Shown: piece after piece, positions 37,665-49,029 of the stretch
Numbering within the stretch: position 1 is the first letter of the stretch
Layout of the letters: the number at the start of each line of letters is the position of its first letter
Assembly: GCF_018320785.1 (NCBI RefSeq)
Contig: NC_054876.1
Location: 20,048,212 to 20,112,211 of the forward strand
Origin: Cheilinus undulatus
Lineage: Eukaryota > Chordata > Actinopteri > Labriformes > Labridae
DNA length: 64,000 nucleotides
Reading direction: 5' to 3'
The notes under the pieces: generated by a model
Told to the model about the DNA's origin: nothing
The model's database searches: none
The model's input: only the letters and a program-made list of their open reading frames with translations
Position numbers and translations under genes: made by a program

Positions 37665-38840
37665 TGTACAGGTGCAGAATATTAGAATGTCATGATGAAG
37701 TTATTTTTAACTTTTAATTCATCACACAAAATGAAATATTTCATAGGTTTTTGTGTTTTAATCTTGATGCTTACAGCTCATAAAAATCAAGATTCAACTT
37801 TCTCAAAATATTAGAACATCACAAAAAACACCAATTACAAAACAGGATGTATAATACAGAAATGTTGATCTTCTAGAAAATTCTGTTCATTTCTACACTC
37901 AGAACTTTTCCCACAAATTACTGCATCTATGCAATATGGCACAGTAGCAGCCTTGCTCTGATAGCAGCCTTCAGCTCGTCTGTATTGTTGAATCTAGTGT
38001 CTCTAGCTTTGGGGTTCAGGTCAGACCAGTTGGCTGGCCAATCAAACAGTGACACTATGGTCAGCAAACCAGTTTCTGTTAGGTTTGGCTTCACTGTGGA
38101 CAGGTGCCAAGTCTTGCTGGAAAAGGAAATCCCTATCGCCATAAAGCCTCTCAGCAGTTGGAAGCATGAAGTGCTCTAAAATCTCCTGGTAAATGACTGA
38201 TAGTGTTGACTCTGGACTTGTTAAAGCACAGTGGACCAACAGCAGCAGATGACATGGAAGCTCAAACCATCACTCTGACTGTGGAAACTTCACACTGGAC
38301 TCCAAGCACCTTAGATTCTGTGCCTCTTTGGTCTTCCTCCATAATCTGGGATCTTCATTTTCAAATGAAATACAATTTAATTTCATCTGAAAACCGGACT
38401 TTGAACCATTGAGCAACGGTCCTGTTTTTCTTCTTAGTCCAGGAGAGAAGCTAAAGACTTCTGTGGTTCAAGAGTGGCTCTTGCTTCAGTCCACTTCTTT
38501 TGAAGCTCCCCCAAGTTCTTCAATCTGCCTTTTTTTTTTGACAATACTCTGAAGGCTGAGCTCATCCCTGCTGTTTGTGCGCATTTTCTTACCACACTTC
38601 TCTCTTCCAGTCAACTTTCTGTGAATATTTTCTTTCTTTGATCCAGCCTCTGAGAAGAGCCTGCCCTTTCAGTAGTGACCTTATGTGGCTTACCCTCCAT
38701 GTGGAAGGAGTCAACAATTGTCTTCTGGATGTTAAGAGGCAAAATCTTTTTTTTCTGTCAACACATAAGCACTGTAAGCAGAGTGCCTCAGTGTACTGAA
38801 AAATGTCCCAATTTTTTAAAGAATTTCTTCTCAAATCAGT
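37665..38840 (-). pseudogene. Decayed Tc1-like transposase
   Basis: On the minus strand, fragments read WTKKKNRTVAQWFKVRFSDE, VYQEILEHFMLPTAE (with one change), DFLFQQDLAPVHS and FDWPANWSDLNP, in the order of the DDE catalytic core of fish Tc1-like transposases. Stops and frameshifts interrupt it throughout. The right end on plus shows ACAGGTGCAGAATATTAGAA, typical of such elements. It is inactive. Confidence 0.72.
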
Positions 38841-40266
38841 TATTTTTCCACATATATAGCACAATTCTGTTGACGAGTGTAGCTTTTCTGCAGTCTAAGT
38901 GTTGGTCAGCCTGTCTGCTACTTGAACTGATGTAACTCGGCCATCACATCTCCCTCCTGATTTGCTCAGTAGGAGCAGAGCAGCTGTTCAGACATCGAGC
39001 CGTTCCCCTGAGAGGACGGCTCCTCGCACAGAAGTTTATTAGTTCATTAATGAAAGCAAGCCAGCTGCAGAGCTGGAAACACTTCAAGGTTTCCCTCAAG
39101 CTTCACTTCAACTGACACTGAAGCAGAGGAGAGTAGTGTGTACAAATCTGTTCAGGTGTGGAAAAGATCATTAAAGATGTCTTTACACGCAGGATACGTT
39201 TAAAATATTTTATATTTTAGGCGATAGAAAAGGCATTAAAGTAGGGACATTTTAAGTTGGCAATGAGGAGATTCTTACAGAATTTGGCCGTTTCACTCAC
39301 GTTGCATGCACAATCACCATGACAGTGGAATGGATTAATCGACATAAACACAAGCACTTAAAGTGTGAGGAAAAAAGTTTGATGAAAAGGATTAAAAGAT
39401 ATATCGGGTCCAAGTTTATGTGTATTCTTAAAGTAATAATAGGGCTACTAACCTTTAAAGAACAGAAAATGCCCCAGTTCTACTGTGTATCAAGGTATTT
39501 AACTGTCAACGGAAAGCTGAAAATGTACAGGCAATGTCTAGTAAAAAGGGGAGCAAGGGAGAGAAAGTGCATTAAAATAACAAAGAAATGAAGCCAGTCA
39601 TGTTCTCTTCATGCTTTCTGCTAAGGCTACAGGAACTGGAGTGTATCCCAGCATGCACTGGGCACAAAGGTAACAGCCCATCACAGGCTGAACAGTCTAT
39701 GGTTACTATGCTAAAGCAAAATCACATCAATCACACCCACAAACATCTTTGATCAAATGAGTTGTGCGACTTTGAGTTAAGAAAAGTGAAGATGGTGTTT
39801 GTAAACAGGTAAAACTCCACAATAAACAATAATGCCCTCCCTTGCTGAAATGTGTTAAGACCTAAAAGAATGCAGCTCATTGTGTTGACCTGATGTGCTT
39901 TAAAAAAGAAAACCATCAAGAGAGTAAGGGGTTTTACAGAGTGAGTTACTGCCAGATTAACATCAGTTTAACAAGTAAAGCTGGGGACGTGACAAAGGAA
40001 GAGAAAACACACGTGTAGTTGTAAGTTAATTCATAAAAACTTCATGTAATAAAAAAATAATTTCAGTCCACAAAAATAAGTCCTTCACAGTGTTGGCTCT
40101 GGTTTCCTGAGGTCCTGGAAGTCCCGCCTTCCAGAGGAAGTCTTTTTTGTTATATTTGCAGGGCTCATGTTTGAAGCTCAAGTGTTCCTCTGTGATCTCC
40201 TGAGCTCCAAGCTGTGCAAACAGCAGGTAACAGGTATATCCATGAGTGGTTGCTGTGCAGAGGTTG
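38841..40266. other. Spacer between a Tc1 relic and ccdc61, includes ccdc61 3' UTR
   Basis: No exon was recognised. The part next to 40267 should be the ccdc61 3' UTR, but I found no TTTATT (complement of AATAAA) close by, so the transcript end is not placed. A 90-codon basic frame at 39319-39591 has no recognisable features. Confidence 0.4.
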
Positions 40267-43200
40267 TTAATGTCCCGTATCGAGGTCTCTCATGTAGTCC
40301 TGAAGCGCCTGCAGTCTAGCATCGATCTCTGACAGCTCAGCACCAGTATCCATGGAGCTCTCTGAGGTTGGTGACAATAATACATCATTTTTAGTTCAGT
40401 AGTTGCTACTTGTTAATTGAAGAAAAAGAGGCTTGTGATGAATTACCTTTATCTTTCATCCTCTGTGTTGGAGTACTGCATAATGGCTTCCTGGTTAAAA
40501 GGCCTCCTCTTGACTGGAAACAGATAAATCGCACACTTAAAATGGGTGGGTGATATGTTTTTCAACAAAAGCCATAAGGTAAGCCAAAAGCTCACAATAA
40601 AAGGATCCTGATCACAAGCCGAGTCTTTATTAAGGAAGCCGCTCATAAAGGATCCTCTTCCTCTGTGCTGTAGAGCTTCATTGTTTTCCAAAAACTGTTA
40701 ACACACATCAGTAAGTGACACTGACAAATCCTTCCTTGCGATACACATGGGCACTTGGTGTATAACTACATATTAAAGCCTGGCTAAGAGTGTTGTTCAA
40801 AAAAGCACTACACAACAAGAACCGTGAGGTGCCTGAGTACCAGTCCATCTCTTCCTGGACACAGTCTCTTTGAGAATCTTCTCTCAGGCAAGAAGCTGCA
40901 GTCTGTTGGAACCAAAAACTTACACTAAAAAACACTTTCTTCTCCTCAGCATCATTATAATGTAATAACAATAATAGCTTTAATCACACACTCCGACATG
41001 ACAGACTATATCCATTCCTGTGGTCATTAAAGCACATTTTACCTGAGCACTCCCTGTTCACAATTTGCATCATATGTATTTATTCTCGGAGCTGAACAAT
41101 CATGAATACACATTATATGGAAAAAGTATTTGGTGACGACCATTAATTATTGAACCCAGGTATCTCAATCACACCTGTTGCCACAGGTGTGTAAAAAAAA
41201 GCATCTAGCCATGCAGATGCCATTCACAAAAACGTGTACAACATAATGCTTTGTTCTGAGGAGCTCAGTGACTTCCACTGTGGTACTGTGAAGGATACCA
41301 CCTTTGCAATGAGACAGTTTGTGAAATTTCATCCCTGCTGGATATTCCACATTCAACTGTCAGTGATATTATTAAAAAATGGAAGCGTTTAGGAACAACA
41401 GCAACTCAGCCAAACAGCAGAAGACCGTGTAAAGTCATAGAGCGGGATCAATGACTGCTAGGGTGAATTATGCGTTAAATTTACCAAGGGTTCCATAGCT
41501 GAAGAGTTCTGAACTTCCACTGGCATTAATGTGAGCACAAAAAACTGCGGCAGAGCTTTGTGGAATGGCTGAGCATGGCTGAGCAGCCGCACTCAAGCCT
41601 CACATCACAAAGTCCAGTGACTAGAGTCACATGGAGTGATGTAAAACTCTGGCACTGGACTGTGGAGCAGTGGAAACATGTTCTGTGGAGCAACGAATCA
41701 CACTTCTCTGTTTGACAGTCAGATGCGTGAGTCTGGGTTTAATGGATGCCAGGAGAATGATACTGGCCTAACTGCATTGTGCCAACTGTGAACTTTGGTG
41801 GAGGAGGGTTGACAGTATGAGGCTGTTTTTCAGGGTTTGGACAAGGGAGAAGGGAAATCTTAATACTTCAGCATACCAGGACATTTTGCACAATGCCATG
41901 CTTCCAACTTAGTAACAACAGTTTTGGGGAAGGCTTTTGTCTAGTCCAACATGACTGTGCCCCAGTACACAAAGCAAGGACTATAAAGGCATGATAAGAG
42001 TTTGGTGTGAAAGAACTTGACTTGCCCTCACAGACCTCAACCCCAGTGAGCACCTGATGAGCTGAAACAGAGATTGCGAGCCATGCCTTCGACCTCACAA
42101 ATGCTCTACTGAAAGAATGGTATATGGACTTAATCTTGAATATTGCTTTGCTAGTTGTCTGACTGCACAAAGCAATTTTACACCGCAGGACACACCTACT
42201 TTCACATTCACACCCTTTCACTCCATATTCACACACCGATGGCAGAGGCTGCTATGGAGAATTGGCCATTAGTATGAACTAATTCCAGTCAAACACTTCC
42301 ATACACATACAATTAGGGTTAAGCGTCTTGCCCAAGGACACACAGACATGTGACTGCAGGAGCTGGGGATCAAACCCACAACCTTCCTTGGTGTACTGGA
42401 AATGCAGCTCAATACCTTTGTACACATAGTGTACTTTGCATCAAAAACCCAAAGAACACTTCTTGTATGCTTAAACATGCAATAAACCTGACTTTGACTG
42501 CTGCTCTTCAGAATATTCTTCTTAAAAAATATAAACCTCCGAAGTCAATAAAGTCTCTTTAAAAAATGAATAGTTGATTATAATGTGTGGAGATTTACAT
42601 GTTCTGATTGGCAAGAGCTTCAAGCTGAGTGCAACAATCCTGAGAAGTTGATAAAAAATGAGTAGAACTTGTCTCAGTTATCATGCTGAATAAACTGCCT
42701 TTTTATGACATTTCCCACAGAAAATATTCACAATCAGTGATTTGTTCGACCACTGAGAGACAGAAGGATAGGATTTTGTTTTATTAACAAGTTTAGAATG
42801 TGCAGAACAAGACCAGCACAGAGACAGAAAAAGCCCTGCTTTGTTCACATGGATCTAAAATCAAGACAAATCCAAATGTTCTCATAACAGCTTTACAGAC
42901 CTGCAAAAGGAAGAGCAGAAATAAACAGCGTGCCAGATTTCCATTAAAAACTGTCACTCACCACATTAGGTCCATTGTATGCTGGTTTTCTTCCCCTGTA
43001 AACATAAAAAGATCAGACAGCTTGAACAACAGAGACCTCACAGGGATATAAAGAAAAAACATGTGCTGTAATCTAAATCACCTGAACAGAGTTTTGGCCA
43101 TTTCCTCCATATCTACCAATGAGCTTTCAGACGAATTCCTGCTCCCTCTGCGCTCTATGGATAAACTCCTGCCTCTGCTGCTGGACCGGGCTGTCAAAGG

Positions 43201-46200
43201 AAATGCCTCTCTGGAGCGTGAACGCCCCCGCTCAGGGACGATAGGTGAAGTCAGCATGTCTCTGCGTACCTTCCTCTGTCTGACACAGAAAACAAGGATC
43301 AAACTATCAGCGTAAGAAACATTAACTTAACGTGCCTTGCACAAGAGAAGTAATTCAAATGTACTTCTTGAGCTCTGCCTCTTTCAGCCTACGCTGTCTG
43401 TCTTGGATGTAAGCGGTAGGGTCAAAGCGTGGCACCCGAGACCCTGTGAGACAGTGGGTGAGAGAATAGAGATCAAAAAAGATAAAAGAAATAAGACACA
43501 TAGGGTATGTCTACAACAACACCAGTACCAGTGGGTGAAGGTGACAGCCTGGGTATGTGTGCACGTGGTCCTGAAGAGTCTGCCCTTCTTCCTCTTTCCT
43601 CTGACCTTTGACCTCTGTTTTCTATCCGCTCTCTGGATCCAGAGCGAGCTCTGACTGTCCCGTATCCTGACCTCCTCTCACGAGACACAGAGCGATAGAT
43701 TTCCCCATCGACCCGATAGCTGAGGTGGCCGGACACAGGAGTCACTCTGCTGCAGAGAAACCATAATGCTGTGAGCTAAGTAGTTACAGAAAATTCTGAA
43801 TTCAAATGATCACACAACGTTGGAAGTAAAAGGATAAAAGAGAGAGAGAAAGTAAAGATATAGTACATGCTGAGATTGTCTAACCCTCTCCGTAGTAATG
43901 CAAGCTCATTTGTCAGACTCTTGACACGAACGCGGAGAGCACGCTCCGATGCTTGCAGCTCCTCCAACTGACAAACAGAAAAAAAGACGTAAAAACCTGG
44001 TCAAGAAAATGAATCATAATAATACTCAGACTGAGAAAGAGAAGGACCACCTGCTCATTTAACAGCCGCTGCTCCTGGCTTCTCTTGCTCGCTGAGCGTT
44101 GACTCTTGGCCCTCTCCTTAATAAGCTGCTCCTCCAGCGTCGTCACCACTTCTCTGACCCTCCAGTCCTCTCGCCCTGATGTGGACCCACTTCCAGCAAG
44201 CTGCAGTCGCTCCATAACCTTCGCCATGGCCTCTTTCTCTTCTTTCACCAGAGCCAACCTAGAAAACATTAGGACATATTTTAAGCCTTCATGCATTCTT
44301 TCATTCATATCATAGTGATGGAAATGAAATGAAACAAAGCCCACTCTGTTCGTAGCCGCTGGATCTCAAGTTCTGCCGATCTATTAACTCCGTGAGAGGT
44401 GAGGGTGCTGAGCTCAGCCCTCAGAGCTCTCACTTCTCTTTGCAGGACTGCCGGGTCAGGCTTGCCCACGTAGGGTAGAGGTAAAGGGTAGTGTATCCTG
44501 AGACAAAGCAAACCAGAGCAGGTAGTAGTGGTGATACACATCACATTTGATCCATTATTTATTCTGATTACACCCCAAGTTTGGAGTCTCATTTAAAGAA
44601 AGAGATGTGATTTTTATCTATTTCATCTCATCTGGTCTGTTTTTTATCATGCATGTATCAGATAGTGGCTGCATGTTAAAACAATCAGAAGCCCATTGTA
44701 AGTAACATTACAGCCTGTTGTACTTAGCCAAATAAACTCCTTTACGGAGCAGTGTGTTCAGTCCAGAAACTTTTTTTTTTTTTTAGATCCAGAAACAGTG
44801 TTTTTTAAAACGGTGGTATATCAGTGGGTTCTGGACTTCTGTTCACACACAAAAAGTGTTATAGATCACTGAAAACACACCTTTTGGGAAACTTCTTCCA
44901 GGATTTATGTGTATATAACCTCTGTATACAGCGTTTATGTGTAGACGAGGAAACAGTTTCAGATTTTTAAAAGTACTTGTTAAGTAAAAAGGGATAACTG
45001 CTTGTGTTTTTATTATTGGAAATAATAACATATGTGTTTATAGTAAAAATCTGTGCAGAAACTTTCGATTTATGATGCTGTCTGAATGCAGTGTGAGTTA
45101 TGGCAGGCTGATGAGCAGGAAAGCTGTATTACATATATCTTTTTACCCCCTTTTGGCTTATCTGAATCACATCCAATCAGTGATTAGTGAGTCCAAAATT
45201 AATTATATGATCTGGACCCTGAGATTTGTGATCCATTGCATTAATGGCTGTAAGCACTGAGAGAACAAACACTCTGAGAAGTGTAATATTTACAGAGTGT
45301 CCGTAGATACCAACCTGTCAAACTCCACAGTGTAAATGAGGATTAGATATCTTTTGGCGGTGAGAGCAGATGGCTGCTGTTGGCCACGAGGACGACTAAC
45401 CACTCCTGCTTTTCTGTTACGCAGCAGCTCCAGGTCAGCATATGTCAACAGGTCAAGTGTCACAGAATCACTTGTCTACAGAAAAAAGAAAGAAACTTAA
45501 GCTTTAGAGCCATTCACCTAGGGAAAAAAACATGTTTTAATGGTGTTAGCCTTTAAATGTATTATTCTTCCTAGCAAAAAACATTTTATTTGGTATAATA
45601 TATATGTTATATATCCGATGTGATAAAAGAGGCAACTCAGAAACTAACAAGCTGTTCTTGAATTAGTTTTGACCTAGCATCAAATAGCTGGACAGACAAT
45701 TTGTTGAAACAACAAATACATTTTTTGCATGTGTTCTGTGCTTGTATTTATGGAACTGTTCAGTAAAAGAAATTCTTTAAATCTAACCAAAATTTCCAAC
45801 CATTCATTTCCCTGCGGGCTCCTATCTTTTGGCTTCTGTGCCCTTGCATTAATGACTAGCAGAGAGGGAACAAGACAGCTCGGGATAACTGGCTTTTTTC
45901 GCTCAAGTGGAAACATTGAACTTGAATGACTGTGTCTCGTCTTCACATAAAAAGCCTAGGGCTGATCTGTGTCTCTTCTCAGTTTACTACTGACTCTCAT
46001 GTGCATTTCAGCCACCTCTCTCTGTATTGTTGTTGTATCGAAGTACACCTTCAAGCATACCTTTCTGACAGCTGATTCCAACATGCTACAGAAGATAGGG
46101 AACTGCTTGAAGTTGCCAGTTTTGCGGGTGAGGTCTTCAATATCTAAACGAATGAATTATAAAATATCAGTGAGATAATTTTAGCATGTGATGACATTAA

Positions 46201-46370
46201 ACTATGAATGTATACTACTTACATGCAGGATCAAAGTCCCCCCTCCACTGATCAGCTGTCATTGAGTCTGAGATTTCAACAACCAGCAAACCCTTGTCCA
46301 CTTCAATCTTCACAGAAAACTCCACCCCTCGAAATACAATGTCCTCTGTCACCTCAGAGCCCTCCTCCAT
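40267..46370 (-). CDS. ccdc61: CCDC61 (VFL3 homologue), complete
   Basis: CCDC61 is a centriole/basal body protein with a SAS6/XRCC4-like head that binds microtubules and helps orient basal bodies and assemble spindles. Exons in transcript order: 46223-46370, 46061-46143, 45315-45475, 44345-44497, 44051-44258, 43885-43967, 43529-43749, 43365-43443, 43082-43279, 42962-42995, 40447-40513, 40267-40361. They total 1,530 nt (509 aa; human about 512), and phase closes at all junctions. The head (1-140) includes DIVFRGVEFSVK, SMTADQWRGDFDP, IEDLTRKTGNFKQF, RYLILIYTVEFDR and HYPLPLPYVGKPDP. A coiled coil follows (about 145-280, ending KSLTNELALLRRG), then an Arg/Ser-rich basic part (RLSPSPTG, RFDPTAYIQDRQRR, RGRSRSRE). 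The C-terminus SEIDARLQALQDYMRDLD matches the human end. Exons 10 and 11 are short and weakly conserved, so less certain. Confidence 0.93.
41085..42135 (+). pseudogene. Decayed Tc1-like transposon in ccdc61 intron 11
   Basis: It starts with ATTATATGGAAAAAGTATTTGGTGAC and continues as a Tc1-type gene. SEELSDF-like sequence begins at about 41257, then comes a helix-turn-helix region (PCWIFHIQLSVILLKNGSV in one frame, the sense reading being DIPHSTVSDIIKKWKRL), GTTATQP and RRP. Late catalytic-region text such as TLTPVSTWWAETEIASHAFDL is frame-shifted from the family pattern NP-x-EHLWDELK. Many indels and stops make it inactive. It is antisense to ccdc61. Confidence 0.75.
42175..42420. repeat. 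Interspersed repeat fragment next to the Tc1 relic
   Basis: The text ACACACCTACTTTCACATTCAC, ATGGAGAATTGGCCATTAG, AAGCGTCTTGCCCAAGGACACA and GGGGATCAAACCCACAACC is a familiar fish repeat body ending in a tRNA-like GGATCAAACCC word. No coding function. Confidence 0.5.
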
Positions 46371-46390
46371 CGCCCTGAGTCTGAAAAAAA
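46371..46390 (-). promoter_or_regulatory. ccdc61: Splice acceptor in the ccdc61 5' UTR
   Basis: On the minus strand CTTTTTTTCAG precedes ACTCAGGGCG and the ATG. The start exon therefore begins with a 10-nt UTR piece, and at least one noncoding exon lies upstream. Confidence 0.6.
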
Positions 46391-46493
46391 GGGAAAAAAA
46401 TTCTTGTCAACTATAAAGACAGCTACAGACTTTAAGATCTAAGGATTGAAAGCTTGATCATTCATCTGACCAGCCAATGAATATATTTTCAAA

Positions 46494-46540
46494 CAACAAC
46501 AACAACAAAAAACAAACAAAAAAACAAAAAAAACCCCCAA
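46494..46540. repeat. (CAA)n/(AAAAC)n simple repeat
   Basis: ACAACAACAACAAC runs into AAAAACAAACAAAAAAAC. Confidence 0.85.
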
Positions 46541-46882
46541 TTAATTCTCATCAAAAAACTCAGACTTATCACGGTGTGGAAGTTTATGATTCAGATCTAC
46601 AATAACACCCCAAAGCAGCACAGAGGACATAAGACCTTCAAGATCACATCAACCCTTGGCAACAGGCATCTAAACTACGATCACAAACTACACCATCTTT
46701 GTGTGGTACTGATGAAATTTGTTTTGAGCCATTTTTCTCTATTTATCTTACTTGTGTATTTTCATTTTTTGTTTTACTCTTAACATCACTGAAAATGAGT
46801 TCCCTTGAAGATGCTCAAGATTCAAATAAAGGTTGAAAGAATTGCATTAGTCAACTTCACAAATAAAGATGTATCTTAACAA

Positions 46883-47322
46883 GGGATGCACAATATTACC
46901 TGTACGATATCAGCATCAGCAGATATTAGCTTAAAAAGTGAAAAACTGGTATCAGCAGATATAAAAATTTCTGCGGGTATTTATAACCGATATTTTGACA
47001 GTCAAATCTGCCTATATGAGCTTTAAATATTGGCTGTACAAACAAATAAGTTAGTGAAATTTAAACCTGGACCAACAGCCCTGGTTCAGCTGAATTGTTT
47101 TCTTTATTTATCATCTTCTCTTACACTTTAAAGTGTGTTTTAAGGGCTGAAATTTTTTAATTTGTTCATCCTCAACCTTTGAATTGTGTGTTTTAAGGAC
47201 TGAAATTCTATATATGACCTACAATTAAATATTGGTATTGACATCAGTATCGGCTATGCGTGTTTTGTAAATATTGGTATATCAGATATCAGCGAAAATC
47301 CAACATTATGCATCCCTGATCT
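46883..47322. mobile_element. MITE with GGGATGCA ends, about 440 bp
   Basis: The left end AGGGATGCACAATATT and the right end AACATTATGCATCCCTG are inverted. The interior repeatedly carries ATATCAGCA, CGATATT and similar words (GATATCAGCATCAGCAGATA), as in a well-known fish family. A partial relative with TATCTGCAGAAA and ATGCATCCCTAA lies at about 10950-11092. Confidence 0.7.
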
Positions 47323-47385
47323 TAACCTAATTTCTGCTGTTTAAAGAAGTAAATATTTCTGGGGTGCAGATAGCCTAGTGAAGTG

Positions 47386-47515
47386 GTTTTCAACCTTTCA
47401 TTTCCCAAGGCACACCTTATATCAAGCCATAATCTCAAGGCACACGTTATCCATACATAACAGCCTCTTTGAAACATGTTACAGTAACTTAATTTTTTTG
47501 TATTGTTTAGTAATA
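47386..47515. mobile_element. Partial hAT-like MITE related to 9707-9914
   Basis: GTGGTTTTCAACC, CAAGGCACACCTTATATCAAG, CTCAAGGCACAC and ACAGCCTCTTTGAAA parallel the copy at 9707-9914. The right arm is missing because a SINE follows. Confidence 0.6.
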
Positions 47516-47521
47516 ATGTAT

Positions 47522-47770
47522 GATGGCCTAGCGCTTAGGTCCATTAGGCCATCTGTGGATGCTGATGGTCATCTGGCTGAAAATGGTTTATTCATCAGAT
47601 TTTTTTGGAACAGACTATATTTTGCAAAGGTCTCCATGTACAGTACATGGGTGGCCCCTCTTTAAGTCTGGCCTGTGTCTCTTTTCTAGTAAATCTCTCC
47701 CGTCCCTGTTTCTGACTCTATCCATTGTCTTCCTACATTGTCTTTAAAGGCATAAAAGCCAAAAATTATA
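47522..47770 (+). mobile_element. SINE with embedded repeat segment
   Basis: Head GATGGCCTAGCGCTTAGG; body CTGTGTCTCTTTTCTAGTAA, TTTCTGACTCTATCCATTG; tail AAAGGCATAAAAGCCAAAAA. The body and tail match the family seen at 8073-8255. Between head and body (47566-47632) is a segment with CTGAAAATGGTTTATTCATC that recurs at 54155-54215. Confidence 0.6.
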
Positions 47771-47806
47771 TTTATAATATATATACATATATATATATAT
47801 TTACAA
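47771..47806. repeat. (AT)n microsatellite
   Basis: ATATATATACATATATATATATAT directly after the SINE tail. Confidence 0.85.
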
Positions 47807-47999
47807 ACAATGTATCATAGAGCAGAAAACACAACACCAAGAAAGAAAGCATATAAGGTCAACTTAAGTCACATAATTCCAAAAAGAGGACACCAACTAC
47901 ACAATAAAATACGGTGCAGTATGTGCATGAAGAGCAGAGCTGGAGAGTGCATAGACACTGAATAACTGAGAGGTATCTACTGTCAAAAAGTGTGATTTA

Positions 48000-48950
48000 C
48001 ATTAGAGAGGCTTTTGTGTGCATCATCTCCAGAGGCTCATCTTACAGTCTACCCTCATAAGAACACGCCGCTAGGGGCGGTAGGTAGCCGACAGACCGCG
48101 TTTCAAAAGGTGTCATCATTTTATTGGGAAAAAGTGCTGCTTGGTGGATCATATCATGTGTCGACGACTCAGCGGCAAATGTCTTGAATAATGTTTTTCG
48201 AGGTAAGTTGTTTTTATTCTGTCTATTTAGCTGCTATGCAATGCTGCCAGATTTCGCGCTCGACTTCACTTTCTCCCGTTCACTGAAAGAGACACAAATC
48301 TGTGTTCACCTTATCTGTATCTGCACATGAACAGAAACTACTAGTAGTGTTTCCCTTCTTATCTGCAGCTGTAAGGCTGATTAAGTGGTCGGGTTTTGAA
48401 AATAGTCATTGCATGCTTATGAAACACAACTACGCTATCTTCTGCATGTTGTTGGCCGAGCAGCTAGCGAGAGTTGACATCTTATCAACCGTCCAACGTT
48501 AGCTAAGGTTAGCTAGCATGGATAACGTCGTTATCCATCGATAGGTCGTCTAAGTTAGTTAACTCTACTAACAGTTAGTTAACCAGACTATCTTAATGAG
48601 AAACCCACATCGTTACTCCGTTTAACTGGGTTAACGTTACCTTTGGCAGCAGTAATGATCCTTAACGAGTTACGTTGTCAACGCATAGCGCTTCGTTGAA
48701 AAAATATGGCGGTTCGTTGGCAAGGAGAACTGAACGTTTCAATTATCTTGGCCGCTGATTTGGTGGAATAACTTAGTCCAAAACAAAGTATGAGCCACCT
48801 GCACCGGGGAGACTGGGGCGGTACAACAACCGGGAACCGTTAAATTCTTCTTCTCCTCTTTGGGTTACCTCTGCTCCTTCTTCTTTGGACAGAATCAAAA
48901 ACAGTCTCAACGGTAGTTCAGCTCAGCTCTGCCCCCCTCAGGTCGTACCT
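48000..48950. promoter_or_regulatory. CpG-containing promoter region, probably ccdc61 and a rightward transcript
   Basis: CpG is locally frequent (ACGCCGCTAGGGGCGGTAGG, GTCGACGACTCAGCG, AACGTCGTTATCC). AATATGGCGGTT at about 48703 resembles a YY1 site. On minus, CTGCTGCCAAAG followed by GTAACG at 48640 could be the donor of the ccdc61 noncoding exon. On plus, TTTTTCGAG followed by GTAAGTTG at 48203 is a strong donor for an unidentified rightward transcript. Both assignments are inference. Confidence 0.4.
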
Positions 48951-49029
48951 CTGTAACCGCAAGGCTAAAAGGTTATTCTGGGGAATACTCGAGTTATTTC
49001 GTTTCAAGCTCAAGTAAAAGAAGCAATGC

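Noticed and set aside
39319..39591. 90-codon basic plus-strand frame
   Set aside because: No recognisable domain, no codon pattern and no splice context; probably chance.
42800..43051. 83-codon plus-strand frame
   Set aside because: It lies over ccdc61 exon 10 and adjoining introns on the other strand and has no recognisable content.
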